Origin: Xanthobacter agilis
GTDB lineage: Bacteria; Pseudomonadota; Alphaproteobacteria; Rhizobiales; Xanthobacteraceae
DNA: 64,000 nucleotides
Direction: 5' to 3'
Assembly: GCF_021730435.1 (NCBI RefSeq)
Contig: NZ_JABWGX010000022.1
Coordinates: 1 to 64,000, forward strand
In this document: positions 19,886 through 29,151 of the stretch, in pieces
Position numbering within the stretch: position 1 is the stretch's first letter
Layout: each line of letters opens with the position of its first letter
Notes under the pieces: generated by a model
Database searches by the model: none
What the model was told of the DNA's origin: nothing
The model's input: the letters and a program-made list of their open reading frames with translations, nothing else
Position numbers and translations under genes: made by a program

Positions 19886-20365
19886 TTAGCGGCAGCTGAA
19901 CTGCCCGTCGATATTGGCGATATCCTTGCCCCAAAGGGCGCACCAATTGGCGGCCATGCGGGTCTCCACCCAGCGGCCGGCGTGGTCGACGCAGGTGGCC
20001 GTCAGCCAACCATCGTCGATGCGGATATCCCGGCAGCTACCCATGTAGGAGCCCGCCGGCGGAAGCCGCGTCGCCGCGCGGGCGGCCGGGGTCTCGACGC
20101 CGAGCACCGATGACGCGCGCATGCAGAAAAGCCCCCCGTTCCGGTTCGAGATATCGCCGACGCAGAACGGATAATCCTCAAGCCGCGCCGCGACCCAGAC
20201 TCCACCGGGGGCCGAGCAGATGGCGGTCAGGGTGCCGCCGGCAAGGCTCACATCGCGGCAGGACCAGAGATAGGTGCCCGCGGGCACGTTCTGCGCGGAG
20301 GCAGGCGCGACCGCGTTCGCCGCCAGCACGGCGCAGATCCAGGCGATCATTCCGCGCGCACCCAT
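19886..20365 (-). CDS. Secreted protein with two CVNH-like modules
   Basis: A 159-residue protein with a signal peptide (MGARGMIAWICAVLAANAVA, cleavage near ASAQ) and two CVNH-type modules: PAGTYLWSC ... CVGDISNRNGGLFC at about 28-80 and PAGSYMGSC ... DIANIDGQFSC at about 102-158. A GGGAGC site precedes the ATG. It is the middle member of three paralogous genes in a row. The Cys pattern and the C-terminal NxDGxxxCR ending are the same as in its neighbours. Confidence 0.8.
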   Translation of the reverse strand: MGARGMIAWICAVLAANAVAPASAQNVPAGTYLWSCRDVSLAGGTLTAICSAPGGVWVAARLEDYPFCVGDISNRNGGLFCMRASSVLGVETPAARAATRLPPAGSYMGSCRDIRIDDGWLTATCVDHAGRWVETRMAANWCALWGKDIANIDGQFSCR

Positions 20366-20429
20366 GCGTTGCTCCCACCCGCCGCGGCCGGAAAAAGGGG
20401 GCGCCGGGGCGCCCCCTTCGTGTTGCGGA

Positions 20430-21104
20430 TCAGCGGCAGATCAATGTGCCGTTGAAGTTCACGATGTTCGGACGCGGGCTGCAGGTCGCGAGGTTGAGCC
20501 GCGCATCAAGCCAGCGCCCGTTCATGTCGCGGCAGTCGGCCGCGAGCCAGAAGCCCGCCACCCGCACGTTGCGGCACGTCTGGAGGTAGGAGCCCGGAGG
20601 CACCGGACGCGGACGGCAGACCAGATTGCCATTGTCGTTGGCGATGTCGCCGCCGGGGGCGCAGCCGAACAGGTCGAGCCGCGTGGGCCGCCAGTCGCCA
20701 TTGCGGGTACGGCAGACGGCATTCAGCGTGCTGCCGCGCTGATCGATCTGGCCGCAGGTGGCGCGGTAGGAGCCGGGCGGTCCGTTGCCGGGCCCAGGGC
20801 CCGGCGGCGGAGGCGGGGGCGGACCCGGCCGGCGCTCGCACCACAGGCGACCGTCCATGTTGGCGATGTCGCCGCGACACTCAAAGAAGTTGTTGAGCCG
20901 CGTGGCGTTGAAGACGCCACGGCGGGTCGTTTCGCACAGGGCCTGCAGGTCACGCCCGTTGCGCACGCGCACATCGCGGCAGGTGTTGAGATAGCTCCCC
21001 GGAGGCGCCGGCTGCGCCTGGGCAGGCTCGAACGCCCCCGAGAAAAGAATCAAGAGGGCGAGCAGACCCGCCCAGCCCATGCCTCGTCGTATCTGTCGTT
21101 TCAT
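20430..21104 (-). CDS. Secreted protein with three CVNH-like modules
   Basis: A 224-residue protein. The frame is open far upstream, but the true start is MKRQIRRGMGWAG with GGGAGC four bases before it, followed by a clean signal peptide ending AQAQ. Three modules follow; the first two are joined by a Pro/Gly linker (RRPGPPPPPPPGPGPGNG). Each has the GSY-x2-(T/S)C start and the N-x-(D/N)G-x-L-x-C end. It lies first in transcription order of the three CVNH genes; the 64-base gap to the next suggests one operon, with transcription ending at the palindromic doublet or after the five-module gene. Confidence 0.8.
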   Translation of the reverse strand: MKRQIRRGMGWAGLLALLILFSGAFEPAQAQPAPPGSYLNTCRDVRVRNGRDLQALCETTRRGVFNATRLNNFFECRGDIANMDGRLWCERRPGPPPPPPPGPGPGNGPPGSYRATCGQIDQRGSTLNAVCRTRNGDWRPTRLDLFGCAPGGDIANDNGNLVCRPRPVPPGSYLQTCRNVRVAGFWLAADCRDMNGRWLDARLNLATCSPRPNIVNFNGTLICR

Positions 21105-21540
21105 GTCAGCTCCCAGCCCGAGATGGCGCGAAACCCAAAGGCGAAGCCTGCCCCTCCCCGCCGGCCGGCGCGGCTGGCCGGGCGCAGCCGGAGAGCTCGC
21201 CCGCCATCGCCCGGCCATGCCGGCGAATGCCGCCTCACGTGATGGGCATGCCCCCAGAAAACCCGGACACCGCCACGCTGCCTCGCATCGCGCACGGGCC
21301 CGAGACGCTTTTTCATTCCCGCGCGACAACGCCCCGCGCGCGGCACCGGGGGCACCGCCGGCCACAGGCGTCGCCACGATGTCCCGGCCAAAAGCTCTTA
21401 CCACAGCGTCAGAAAGCCCGCGACACCCGCTTGCGCTCGCGGCCACAGCGCGCGTAGCTGTCGGCGAAGCCTGGCGACGGCGCCCCGGACGCGCATGCCG
21501 CTTATTTTGCAATCTTGCCGGGAAAGAGAATACACCGCCC
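21105..21540. other. Intergenic region between divergent CVNH genes and the RNase D-like gene
   Basis: A 436-base stretch between diverging genes, so it should hold both promoters. Near the right end a TTGCAA (21509-21514) and GAATAC 15 bases later could be a weak housekeeping promoter for the exonuclease. Nothing firm is seen on the CVNH side. Open frames here are shadows. Confidence 0.4.
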
Positions 21541-22161
21541 ATGACCATCCGCCTGCACCAGGGCGATCTGCCCGCCGACTTCGTGGCCGCGCCCGTGGTC
21601 GCCATCGACACCGAGACCATGGGCCTCAATCCCTTCCGCGACCGGCTATGCCTGGTGCAGCTCTCCAATGGCGACGGCAGCGCCGATCTCGTCCAGATCC
21701 CCCAGGACGCCAGCGCGCAGACGGCACCCAACCTGGTGCGCCTGCTCACCGATCCGGCGGTGACCAAGCTGTTCCATTTCGGACGGTTCGACATCGCCAT
21801 CCTGCAACACACCTTCCGGGTGATGCCGCAGCCGGTGTGGTGCACCAAGATCGCCTCCCGGCTGGTGCGCACCTACACCGACCGCCATGGCCTGAAGGAC
21901 CTCCTGCGCGAGCTGCTCGGCGTGGACATCTCCAAGCAGCAGCAGAGCTCGGACTGGGGGTCCGGCAACCTGTCCGACGCCCAGCTCGCCTATGCCGCCT
22001 CCGACGTGCTGCACCTGCACGCGCTCAAGGCCAAGCTGGAAGAGATGCTGGCCCGCGAGGGCCGCTCGGCGCTCGCCGCCGCCTGCTTCGCCTTCCTGCC
22101 GGCCCGCGCCGCGCTCGACCTCGCCGGCTGGGCGGAACAGGACATCTTCGCCCACGCCTGA
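21541..22161 (+). CDS. RNase D-like 3'-5' exoribonuclease, single DEDDy domain
   Basis: A 206-residue protein. The start MTIRLHQGDLP is chosen because the upstream extension is shadow sequence. Exonuclease motifs are AIDTETMGLNPFRDRLCLVQ (Exo I), FHFGRFDIAIL (Exo II) and YAASDVLHLHAL (Exo III with the DEDDy tyrosine). It has only the catalytic domain and none of the HRDC domains of E. coli RNase D (about 375 residues), a short form common in alphaproteobacteria. It should trim small RNA 3' ends. It stands just before lptC in the same direction. Confidence 0.9.
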   Translation: MTIRLHQGDLPADFVAAPVVAIDTETMGLNPFRDRLCLVQLSNGDGSADLVQIPQDASAQTAPNLVRLLTDPAVTKLFHFGRFDIAILQHTFRVMPQPVWCTKIASRLVRTYTDRHGLKDLLRELLGVDISKQQQSSDWGSGNLSDAQLAYAASDVLHLHALKAKLEEMLAREGRSALAAACFAFLPARAALDLAGWAEQDIFAHA

Positions 22162-22349
22162 CCGCTCCGACTCGGAAATGTGCGCCGCAGCAAGCCTTTA
22201 TCGGGCACCCTTGCGCGCGGCGCGCATTTCGGACAATTTGGCGGCCCGGCGCGCGGGGCGACGTGTTGCAGGGTCACCGGTGCGTGGGACTCAAATCCCC
22301 GGAGACCTGTGGCGCGGGCCGGATTTCACCTTGCCGCCGGAAGGGGAAG

Positions 22350-23231
22350 ATGAACCGACACGTGCCGCCACGCGATCTTGATGCCGAAGAGGCGACTGCC
22401 TTCGCCCCACCCCCGCCGCCCGACTTTCGCCGGGCGCAGCGGCATAGCGCCCGTGTGCGCTGGATTCGCCGCCTTCTGCCCCTCGCCATCCTCGCCGCCA
22501 TCGGCGTGATCGGCGTCGGCGCGCTGATGAGGAGCCTTCAGGTCAAGATCGATCTGCCCTTCGACATCGGCCGCCTCACCCTGTCGGGCTCGCGCCTCAC
22601 CATGGAGCTGCCGAAGCTGTCCGGCTTCACCGACGACAACCGCGGCTATTCCGTCACCGCGAAGACCGCCACCCAGGACCTGACCCGCCCCGACGTGATC
22701 GACCTCACCGACATCGAGGCGAAGCTGGAGATGGCGGACCACGGCTGGGCCAGCGTCGAGGCCCGGAAGGGCAGCCTCGACACCAAGAAGCAGTTCATCA
22801 CCCTCGACGACGGGGTGGAGCTCGCCATGAAGGGCGGCTACGGCGGCCATCTGCAAACGGCCGAGGTGGATGTGAAGTCCGGCACCATCACCAGCAACCA
22901 GCCGGTGACCTTCACCTATCTCGACGGTCGCCTGGTGGCCGACACCCTCACCGTCAGCGATCGCGGCGAGAAGGCCTTCTTCCGGGGCCATGTGCAGCTC
23001 GACTTCCGCCTCTCCGACATCGACAAGGCCAAGGCCGCGCGCGCCGCCGAGGCCAAGGCCGCCGAGGAGGCCAAGGCCGCGCAGGCCCGCGCCGCCGAGG
23101 AGATCAAGGCCCGGCAAGCGGCCTCCCGCGCCGAGACCGCCCCCACCGGGTCCGCATCCACCGCCGGCGCCGGCGAAGCCGGCAACGTGCCCCTCATCAC
23201 TTCTTCCCCACGACCGGTGCCGCACCCATGA
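22350..23231 (+). CDS. lptC: LPS export ABC transporter periplasmic protein LptC
   Basis: A 293-residue bitopic inner-membrane protein of the Lpt bridge. One membrane helix spans about 40-58 (RRLLPLAILAAIGVIGVGAL), followed by a periplasmic beta-jellyroll domain. The C-terminal 60 residues are an Ala/Lys/Glu-rich segment (repeats of AKAAEEAKAAQ), probably helical, which is longer than in E. coli LptC (191 residues). The ATG at 22350 has an AAGGGGAAG site. The stop overlaps the lptA start as ATGA. Confidence 0.88.
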   Translation: MNRHVPPRDLDAEEATAFAPPPPPDFRRAQRHSARVRWIRRLLPLAILAAIGVIGVGALMRSLQVKIDLPFDIGRLTLSGSRLTMELPKLSGFTDDNRGYSVTAKTATQDLTRPDVIDLTDIEAKLEMADHGWASVEARKGSLDTKKQFITLDDGVELAMKGGYGGHLQTAEVDVKSGTITSNQPVTFTYLDGRLVADTLTVSDRGEKAFFRGHVQLDFRLSDIDKAKAARAAEAKAAEEAKAAQARAAEEIKARQAASRAETAPTGSASTAGAGEAGNVPLITSSPRPVPHP

Positions 23232-23830
23232 CCACGACGACCCGCCACCTGATCGGCGCCCTGATGCTGGCCGCGATGGCGATGCTCACCGCCCCCGCCC
23301 TCCCCGGCGGCGCGGCCCATGCCCAGGCGCAGGGCCAGAACGTGCCCAACGCCCTGCAGGGCTTCGCCCGCAACCGCGACGAGCCGGTGCGCATCAACGC
23401 CGACCAGCTGGAGGTGCGCGACAAGGACAAGGTGGCGGTGTTTTCCGGCAACGTGGTGGTGGTGCAGGGCGACACCACTTTGAACTCCAAGGACCTGCAG
23501 GTCTTCTACGACGGCTCCGTGGGCCCGCCGGAAGAAGGCGCCGGCTTCAAGCAGGGGCAGATCCGCAAGCTGGAGGCCTCCGGCGGCGTGGTGGTGCGCA
23601 CCAAGGACCAGACCGCCACCGGCGACACAGGCACCTTCGAGATGAAGTCCAACACCGTGACCCTCACCGGCAAGCCGGTGGTGCTCACCCAGGGGCCGAA
23701 CGTGATCCGCGGCCAAAGGCTGGTGGTGAACCTCGTCTCCGGCGTGTCGCGCTTCGAGGGCGGCCGCGTGGAAAGCCTCATTGTGCCGGGCAGCCTGAAG
23801 AACGCCGCGCCGCCCGCGCCCAACCGCTGA
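23228..23830 (+). CDS. lptA: LPS export periplasmic bridge protein LptA
   Basis: A 200-residue protein with a signal peptide ending AHAQA and an OstA-like domain (INADQLEVRDKDKVAVFSGN, then GDTTLNSKDLQVFY and LTGKPVVLTQGPNVIRGQRL). LptA subunits stack into the bridge carrying lipopolysaccharide across the periplasm. It is coupled to lptC and followed, after a 353-base gap, by lptB. Confidence 0.92.
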   Translation: MTTTTRHLIGALMLAAMAMLTAPALPGGAAHAQAQGQNVPNALQGFARNRDEPVRINADQLEVRDKDKVAVFSGNVVVVQGDTTLNSKDLQVFYDGSVGPPEEGAGFKQGQIRKLEASGGVVVRTKDQTATGDTGTFEMKSNTVTLTGKPVVLTQGPNVIRGQRLVVNLVSGVSRFEGGRVESLIVPGSLKNAAPPAPNR

Positions 23831-24183
23831 TCCCCGCCGCATCCACCGCGCCGTCCCAGGCCGAGGGCTCCGCCCCTCGGTCCAGCCGGGGCACGATGCC
23901 CATGAAGGCGGGCGCCCGCCCCAGAGCTTGACCCGGCCGCGCCTCACGCCGGCCAGCCTTCGCCGCACCGCGATAAGGTCTACGCCCGAACGGGACGTCG
24001 CGGACGGAGATGCCGCGCCTCGCGGCATATGACACCACCGAGACCGCCCCAATCCGCAGAGCTGACCCGACGCCACGGGATGGATCTTGGGGTGGATGGC
24101 GGCCCATTTTTTGCATGTGACATTGCATCCCTGGCGCGGACGTTCTAAAGCTAACTTTCGGGGGCTGCGGGCCGGAGGTAGAG
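23831..24183. other. Intergenic region between lptA and lptB
   Basis: A 353-base gap. It becomes AT-richer toward the right end (about 24105-24165), where two TTGCAT elements precede a TTCTAAAG, a possible housekeeping promoter for lptB-rpoN. The strong GGAGGT ribosome-binding site of lptB lies at 24174-24179. No gene was recognised. Confidence 0.4.
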
Positions 24184-25164
24184 TTGAACGTCCTTTCCCT
24201 ATTCGGCAGGGGCGCCGCCAAGCGCCGGAACAGCGATATCATCATGAGCGCCGATCTTGACGCGGAATACGCGGCGGCTCGCGCGGGTCATGCCGCCCAT
24301 GCCACCGGCGGGGCATCGGATGACGATTTTGTCACATGGCCGTCGTATTCGGACGCGCGCGGCGAATCCGACTTCGATGCGCGCGGCGTGGACCCTTCCC
24401 GGCGCCGGGAGGCATTCGACGATCCCTACGCCCATGCCGGCGAAGGCGCCCTGGCGGCCTATGGCCTGGCGAAGACCTATGGCGGCCGCAAGGTGGTGCG
24501 CGATGTGTCCATGTATGTGCGGCGGGGCGAGGCGGTGGGCCTGCTCGGCCCCAATGGCGCCGGCAAGACCACCTGCTTCTACATGGTCACCGGCCTTGTG
24601 AAGGCGGATGCCGGCCGCATCGAGCTCGACGGTCACGACGTGACCCCCATGCCCATGTATCGCCGGGCGCGCCTGGGCATCGGCTACCTGCCCCAGGAGG
24701 CGTCCATCTTCCGCGGCCTCACCGTGGAGGGCAACATCATGGGCGTGCTGGAGGTGACCGAACCCGACCGCCGCAGGCGGCGCGAGGAGATGGAGCAGCT
24801 CCTCGAGGAGTTCAAGATCACCCATGTGCGCAAGTCTCCCGCCATCGCCTTGTCGGGCGGCGAGCGGCGGCGGGTGGAGATCGCCCGCGCCCTGGCCAGC
24901 CGCCCGTCCTTCATGCTGCTGGACGAGCCCTTCGCCGGCATCGACCCCATCGCCGTGGGCGACATCCAGGCCCTGGTCCGGCACCTGACCACGCGCGGCA
25001 TCGGCGTGCTCATCACCGACCATAACGTGCGCGAGACCCTGGGTCTCATCGACCGGGCCTACATCATCCACTCCGGCGCGGTGCTGATGGAGGGCGATCC
25101 CGACTCCATCGTCTCCAATCCGGACGTGCGGCGGCTCTACCTCGGCGAGGAATTCCGCCTATGA
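24184..25164 (+). CDS. lptB: LPS export ATP-binding protein LptB, with long N-terminal extension
   Basis: A 326-residue ABC ATPase that powers LPS extraction by LptFG. Walker A is GPNGAGKTT, the signature [10 protein letters not shown] and Walker [13 protein letters not shown]. The core begins near residue 95 ([20 protein letters not shown]), so about 90 acidic, low-complexity residues precede it; E. coli LptB is 241 residues. The start is TTG at 24184, picked because GGAGG lies 5-6 bases upstream; an in-frame ATG at 24244 is the main alternative. rpoN follows after 34 bases, the usual order in proteobacteria. Confidence 0.9.
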   Translation: MNVLSLFGRGAAKRRNSDIIMSADLDAEYAAARAGHAAHATGGASDDDFVTWPSYSDARGESDFDARGVDPSRRREAFDDPYAHAGEGALAAYGLAKTYGGRKVVRDVSMYVRRGEAVGLLGPNGAGKTTCFYMVTGLVKADAGRIELDGHDVTPMPMYRRARLGIGYLPQEASIFRGLTVEGNIMGVLEVTEPDRRRRREEMEQLLEEFKITHVRKSPAIALSGGERRRVEIARALASRPSFMLLDEPFAGIDPIAVGDIQALVRHLTTRGIGVLITDHNVRETLGLIDRAYIIHSGAVLMEGDPDSIVSNPDVRRLYLGEEFRL

Positions 25165-25198
25165 CAGCCCTCCTCCTTTGCCCCAGGGAGGAGCGCGA

Positions 25199-26749
25199 AT
25201 GGCGCTGACCCCCAAGCTCGAGTTCCGGCAAAGCCAGTCCCTGGTGATGACGCCGCAGCTGATGCAGGCCATCAAGCTGCTGCAGCTCTCCAACATGGAA
25301 CTGGTGGCCTATGTGGAGGCCGAACTGGAGCGCAACCCGCTGCTGGAGCGGGCCAGCGAGGACGGGGGTCCGGTCGAAAGCCCCGAGATCGAGGCCCCAG
25401 AACCGCCCGCCAGCGAGCGCGACGCCCAATCCGGCGACTGGCTGGAGCGGGACATGGAGCCGAGCCGGGCGGAGATGGAAACCCGTCTCGACACCGACCT
25501 CGGCAACATCTTTCCGGACGACGCCCCGGCCGATCGGGCGGCCGCCACCACGCCCTCCGCCCCCTCCTCCAGCTCCGACTGGAGCAGCGGTAGCAGCGGT
25601 GGTGGCGGGGAGCGCGGCGAGGATTACAACCCCGAAGCCTTCCTCACCGCCGAGACCACCCTCGCCGACCATCTGGAAGCCCAGCTCTCGGTTGCGGAGA
25701 CGAGCCCCGCGCGGCGGCTCATCGGCCTGCACCTCATCGGACTGATCGACGAGGCCGGCTATTTCACCGGCGACATCGGCCAGGTCGCCGAGCAGCTCGC
25801 AACCAGCCGGGAGGAAGTGGAGGATGTGCTGCGGCTCATCCAGGCGTTCGAGCCCACCGGGGTCGGCGCGCGCGGCCTTGCCGAATGCCTCGCCCTCCAG
25901 CTCAAGGAGCGCGACCGCTACGACCCTGCCATGCAGGCGCTGGTGGAAAACCTGGAACTTCTGGCCAAGCACGATCGCAACGCGCTGAAGCGCGTCTGCG
26001 GGGTGGATGCGGCCGACATCGCCGACATGATCGCCGAGATCCGCCGGCTCGATCCCAAGCCCGGCCTCGCCTTCGGCTCCGGCGTGGTGCATCCACTGGT
26101 GCCGGATGTCTATGTGCGACCGGGCCCGGACGGCGCCTGGCTGGTGGAGCTCAATTCCGAGACCCTGCCGCGGGTGCTGGTGAACCAGACCTATCACGCC
26201 ACCGTGGCCAAGGTGGCCAAATCGGCGGAGGACAAGAGCTTCCTGGCCGAATGCCTGCAAAGCGCGAGCTGGCTCACGCGCTCGCTGGACCAGCGGGCCC
26301 GCACCATCCTGAAGGTGGCGAGCGAGATCGTGCGGCAACAGGACGCGTTCCTGCTGCACGGCGTCCGGCACCTGCGGCCCTTGAACCTGCGCACCGTGGC
26401 CGACGCCATCGGCATGCACGAATCCACCGTTTCGCGGGTCACGTCGAACAAATACATCTCCACCCCGCGCGGGGTGGTGGAGATGAAATACTTCTTCTCC
26501 TCCGCCATCTCCGCCTCCGGCGGCGGCGAGGCCCATTCGGCGGAATCGGTGCGCCACCGCATCAAGGCCCTGATCGACGCCGAGGCTCCCACCGACATCC
26601 TCTCCGACGACACGCTGGTGCAGAAGCTGAAGGAAGACGGCATCGACATCGCCCGCCGCACGGTGGCAAAGTACCGGGAGGGCATGAACATCCCCTCCTC
26701 GGTCCAGCGCCGCCGCGAGAAGATGGCCTTGCGCAGCGAGGCGAACTGA
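25199..26749 (+). CDS. rpoN: RNA polymerase sigma-54 factor RpoN
   Basis: A 516-residue sigma54. Region I is the Gln/Leu-rich start (LEFRQSQSLVMTPQLMQAIK), followed by an acidic, Ser/Ala/Pro-rich linker (about 50-140), the core-binding region, and the C-terminal DNA-binding part with the RpoN box ARRTVAKYREGMNIPSS that reads the -24 element. The ATG at 25199 has AGGGAGG eight bases upstream; a TTG seven codons earlier is less likely. It is needed for the NifA- and HoxA-dependent promoters in this window. The ribosome hibernation factor gene (hpf) that often follows rpoN is not here. Confidence 0.96.
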   Translation: MALTPKLEFRQSQSLVMTPQLMQAIKLLQLSNMELVAYVEAELERNPLLERASEDGGPVESPEIEAPEPPASERDAQSGDWLERDMEPSRAEMETRLDTDLGNIFPDDAPADRAAATTPSAPSSSSDWSSGSSGGGGERGEDYNPEAFLTAETTLADHLEAQLSVAETSPARRLIGLHLIGLIDEAGYFTGDIGQVAEQLATSREEVEDVLRLIQAFEPTGVGARGLAECLALQLKERDRYDPAMQALVENLELLAKHDRNALKRVCGVDAADIADMIAEIRRLDPKPGLAFGSGVVHPLVPDVYVRPGPDGAWLVELNSETLPRVLVNQTYHATVAKVAKSAEDKSFLAECLQSASWLTRSLDQRARTILKVASEIVRQQDAFLLHGVRHLRPLNLRTVADAIGMHESTVSRVTSNKYISTPRGVVEMKYFFSSAISASGGGEAHSAESVRHRIKALIDAEAPTDILSDDTLVQKLKEDGIDIARRTVAKYREGMNIPSSVQRRREKMALRSEAN

Positions 26750-26951
26750 GGCGGCAGAGCCCCCTCTGTCCAGACCACCCAGGGCAATCCTGCATGTGGG
26801 CGCGTGAACGGGCGACCCGCCCCCTCCACGCTCTTCGACTGTAAAGGTGATCGGACAACGGGCTTGCTACAGGCGCCGCAGCATGCAACCAATAGTTGCA
26901 TAAACCCTTCCCCCCTCGGAGACAAAGTCTTTTTGCGGGCCGGTTCCGCCG

Positions 26952-27581
26952 ATGCGGGTGCGAGGCGTTTTGAAGCTGGCAAGATCCCGTATCGCACCCG
27001 CCCGACAGGCCATAATGGCGGGAGCGGCGATTCTCATGTGCGGCTGCACGTTGCCTGTGCCACCCATCGGCTATAGACCGGCAACCGCGACCAACCCAAC
27101 GGATATCGAGCTGATCCCCTGCGCTCAGGCGTGGGAAAAGCTGTGGCCGCTGGCCAAGCAGGGCGACAAAGAGGCCATGGACAGCCTCTCAACAGCGCTT
27201 CTCGTCAAGGACCTGCTTCCACCGGGCGGCTCTCCTATCCAGGATTCATTACGGCGAAAGATAGCGCACGGTCTCACCCTACAGATCTACGCCCTCGATC
27301 CCTCGAACCCTCTTCCCAAATGGCTATGGCATGAATTGAAGGTATTCGTCTCGAACAACGAGTCAGTTTACATTTCGGTCGAAAACGACACCATCGTTTA
27401 TATCCCGGTCCATGCATCAGGCCAGTTCACGACAATTTCGGACGCGTGCAAGATCAGCGGCAACGCCTGCGTGAAGACGATCAAGAGCACTCACCTCATA
27501 CCGGATTTCGACTCCTATGCGGCAGCCGTGGATCGCGAACTAACGACGCCAACGACCGTCTGCCGCCGCGAATATCTGTGA
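26952..27581 (+). CDS. Putative lipoprotein of unknown function
   Basis: A 209-residue protein. The N-terminus is basic, then hydrophobic and ends ILMCGCTLP, a plausible though not ideal lipobox with Cys at about residue 32. The mature part (NPTDIELIPCAQAWEKLWPL, GDKEAMDSLSTALLVKDLLP) is soluble and contains four more cysteines. It slightly resembles short Sel1/tetratricopeptide-style helices at the start, but no family was recognised. Base composition is less GC-rich than in the flanking genes, hinting at a lineage-specific or acquired gene. It stands alone after rpoN. Confidence 0.6.
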   Translation: MRVRGVLKLARSRIAPARQAIMAGAAILMCGCTLPVPPIGYRPATATNPTDIELIPCAQAWEKLWPLAKQGDKEAMDSLSTALLVKDLLPPGGSPIQDSLRRKIAHGLTLQIYALDPSNPLPKWLWHELKVFVSNNESVYISVENDTIVYIPVHASGQFTTISDACKISGNACVKTIKSTHLIPDFDSYAAAVDRELTTPTTVCRREYL

Positions 27582-27647
27582 AAGGCGGGCGGAAGGCCGG
27601 CTGATCCGCCAGCCTTCCGCACCATGTCGCAGGGCAGACCCGCGGGA

Positions 27648-28076
27648 TCACACCAGGCTCAGCGCCACGTTCACATTGTTACGGGTGGCGTTGGAGTAGG
27701 GGCACACGACGTGCGCCTTCTCGATCAGCACCTGCGCGTCGGCCTTGTCCACGCCGGGCAGGTCGATCGCCAGCGCGATATCGAGGCCGAAGCCGCCATC
27801 CGAGCGCGGGCCGATGCCCACCGTGGCGGTGACGCTCGCATCCGCCGGCACCTTCGCCGTGCCCCCCTGGGCGGCCACGAACTTCATGGCGCTGAGGAAG
27901 CAGGCCGCATAGCCGGTGGCGAACAATTGCTCCGGATTGACACCCTCGCCGCCCGGCCCACCCAGCTCCTTGGGCACCACCAGCTTGACATCGAGGGTTC
28001 CATCCAACGTGCCGGAGCGACCGTCGCGGCCCCCGGTGGCGCGGGCAGAGGTGCGATAGAGAACATTGACGGACAT
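27648..28076 (-). CDS. ohr: Organic hydroperoxide resistance protein Ohr
   Basis: A 142-residue OsmC/Ohr-fold thiol peroxidase that reduces fatty-acid hydroperoxides. The two catalytic cysteines are in YAACFLSAMK and AHVVCPYSNATRNN, the Ohr signature. It is divergent from a MarR-type gene of the OhrR kind, with two operator-like palindromes just upstream of its start. Its activity usually depends on lipoylated proteins. Confidence 0.95.
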   Translation of the reverse strand: MSVNVLYRTSARATGGRDGRSGTLDGTLDVKLVVPKELGGPGGEGVNPEQLFATGYAACFLSAMKFVAAQGGTAKVPADASVTATVGIGPRSDGGFGLDIALAIDLPGVDKADAQVLIEKAHVVCPYSNATRNNVNVALSLV

Positions 28077-28120
28077 GGCATTTCCTTTCGTGAGGCTAGG
28101 GCTGAACGATTTTAACGCTT

Positions 28121-28186
28121 ACGATTAAATCGTGCACAATATAAATACCCGGCCGGAGCGCATGTCAAGCGCTTGCGATTCAATCG
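28121..28186. promoter_or_regulatory. Two OhrR operator-like palindromes in the ohr-ohrR gap
   Basis: Two related sites share GCTTRCGATTNAATCGTGC: ACGAT-TAA-ATCGT at 28121-28133 and CGATT-C-AATCG at 28176-28186, 55 bases apart. They flank an AT-rich centre and lie 45-110 bases upstream of ohr and 166-231 bases upstream of ohrR. OhrR repressors bind such AT-centred inverted repeats, so both divergent genes are probably derepressed by organic peroxide. Confidence 0.75.
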
Positions 28187-28351
28187 TGCGATAATTACTT
28201 TGGCGACAAACGAAATCATCCCCGCCCGCGTCATCAACGGCGCCGGACCCCGCGCGTTCCGGCGGCGGGCGCGCCCGTCGATTACCCGTTGCCTTCACAC
28301 ACGGGCCGTATTGCCCGCTCTGCCGGATGCGGAGCTGTTTCAGGAGCGCCC

Positions 28352-28849
28352 ATGCCGACCGAATCCCCTGACCCAACCTTAGCCGACGCCCCGGCGCGGA
28401 TGCCGCGCCTCGATCATTTCCTGTGCTTCGCCATCTATGCGGCGGGCCATGCCTTCAACCGCGTCTACAAGCCGCTGTTGGAGGCCATCGGCCTCACCTA
28501 TCCGCAATATCTCGTGATGGTGGCGCTGTGGGAGCAGGACGACCTCACCGTCGGCACCCTGGGCGCGCGCCTGTCCCTGGAATCGAGCACCCTGACCCCC
28601 CTCCTCAAGCGCCTGGAAGCCATGGGCCACCTCGCCCGCTGCCGCGATTCGAAAGACGAGCGGGTGGTCCGCGTGCGCCTCACCGCGCAAGGGCAGGCCC
28701 TGCGACAGAAGGCCAGCCACATCCCGGGCTGCATCCTCGCCGCGAGCGGCCTTCGACTCGAAGATCTTGTGCGCCTGCAGCAGGAGATCACCGCCCTGCG
28801 AACCCACATGGAGCAAGCCGCGTCCGGCCACGCCCCTGCTGGCGATTGA
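28352..28849 (+). CDS. ohrR: MarR-family organic peroxide sensor OhrR
   Basis: A 165-residue MarR-type repressor. The sensing cysteine is in the N-terminal helix ([20 protein letters not shown]), the position that forms a sulfenic acid with organic peroxides. The winged helix follows ([52 protein letters not shown]). The ATG at 28352 has AGGAG six bases before it, which excludes the longer upstream frame. Divergent from ohr. Confidence 0.92.
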   Translation: MPTESPDPTLADAPARMPRLDHFLCFAIYAAGHAFNRVYKPLLEAIGLTYPQYLVMVALWEQDDLTVGTLGARLSLESSTLTPLLKRLEAMGHLARCRDSKDERVVRVRLTAQGQALRQKASHIPGCILAASGLRLEDLVRLQQEITALRTHMEQAASGHAPAGD

Positions 28850-29151
28850 CCTGGCGCGGATCGACCGACCTGACCCGCCCGGCGGCACCTTTTTCCGACA
28901 AGCTCACACGCGGCGACGCCGCGCGTCTTGCGTATCCCGAGATTCCAGCTATATTTGCGGCTGTCCCCGGATGGGGATGCCTCAGCGCCATCGTAGTCGA
29001 AGGTGATGAGAGTGGGTCCCTGCGGGGGTCCGCTCCGTTTCTGTTTATCCGGCCTCTCCCCGGAGTTCGATCGCAGGCGCTCCGGCAGAGCATTCACCTC
29101 GGCGACGCGCGCTTTCGATCAGCACCGCTCGCCCAGCCGTCCCGGAGGGAC
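28850..29151. other. Intergenic leader before rimP
   Basis: About 300 bases preceding the rimP-nusA-infB block. It should contain the operon promoter and, by analogy with other bacteria, a long leader. No initiator or elongator tRNA gene, which some proteobacteria have here, was seen. A GGAGGGA ribosome-binding site for rimP lies at 29144-29150. Confidence 0.4.

Noticed and set aside
19653-20009. 118-codon minus-strand frame through the palindromic doublet
   Set aside because: It reads twice through the repeated element (LKQFQQKCAAVLRPEL occurs because of the repeat) and is out of frame with the CVNH gene.
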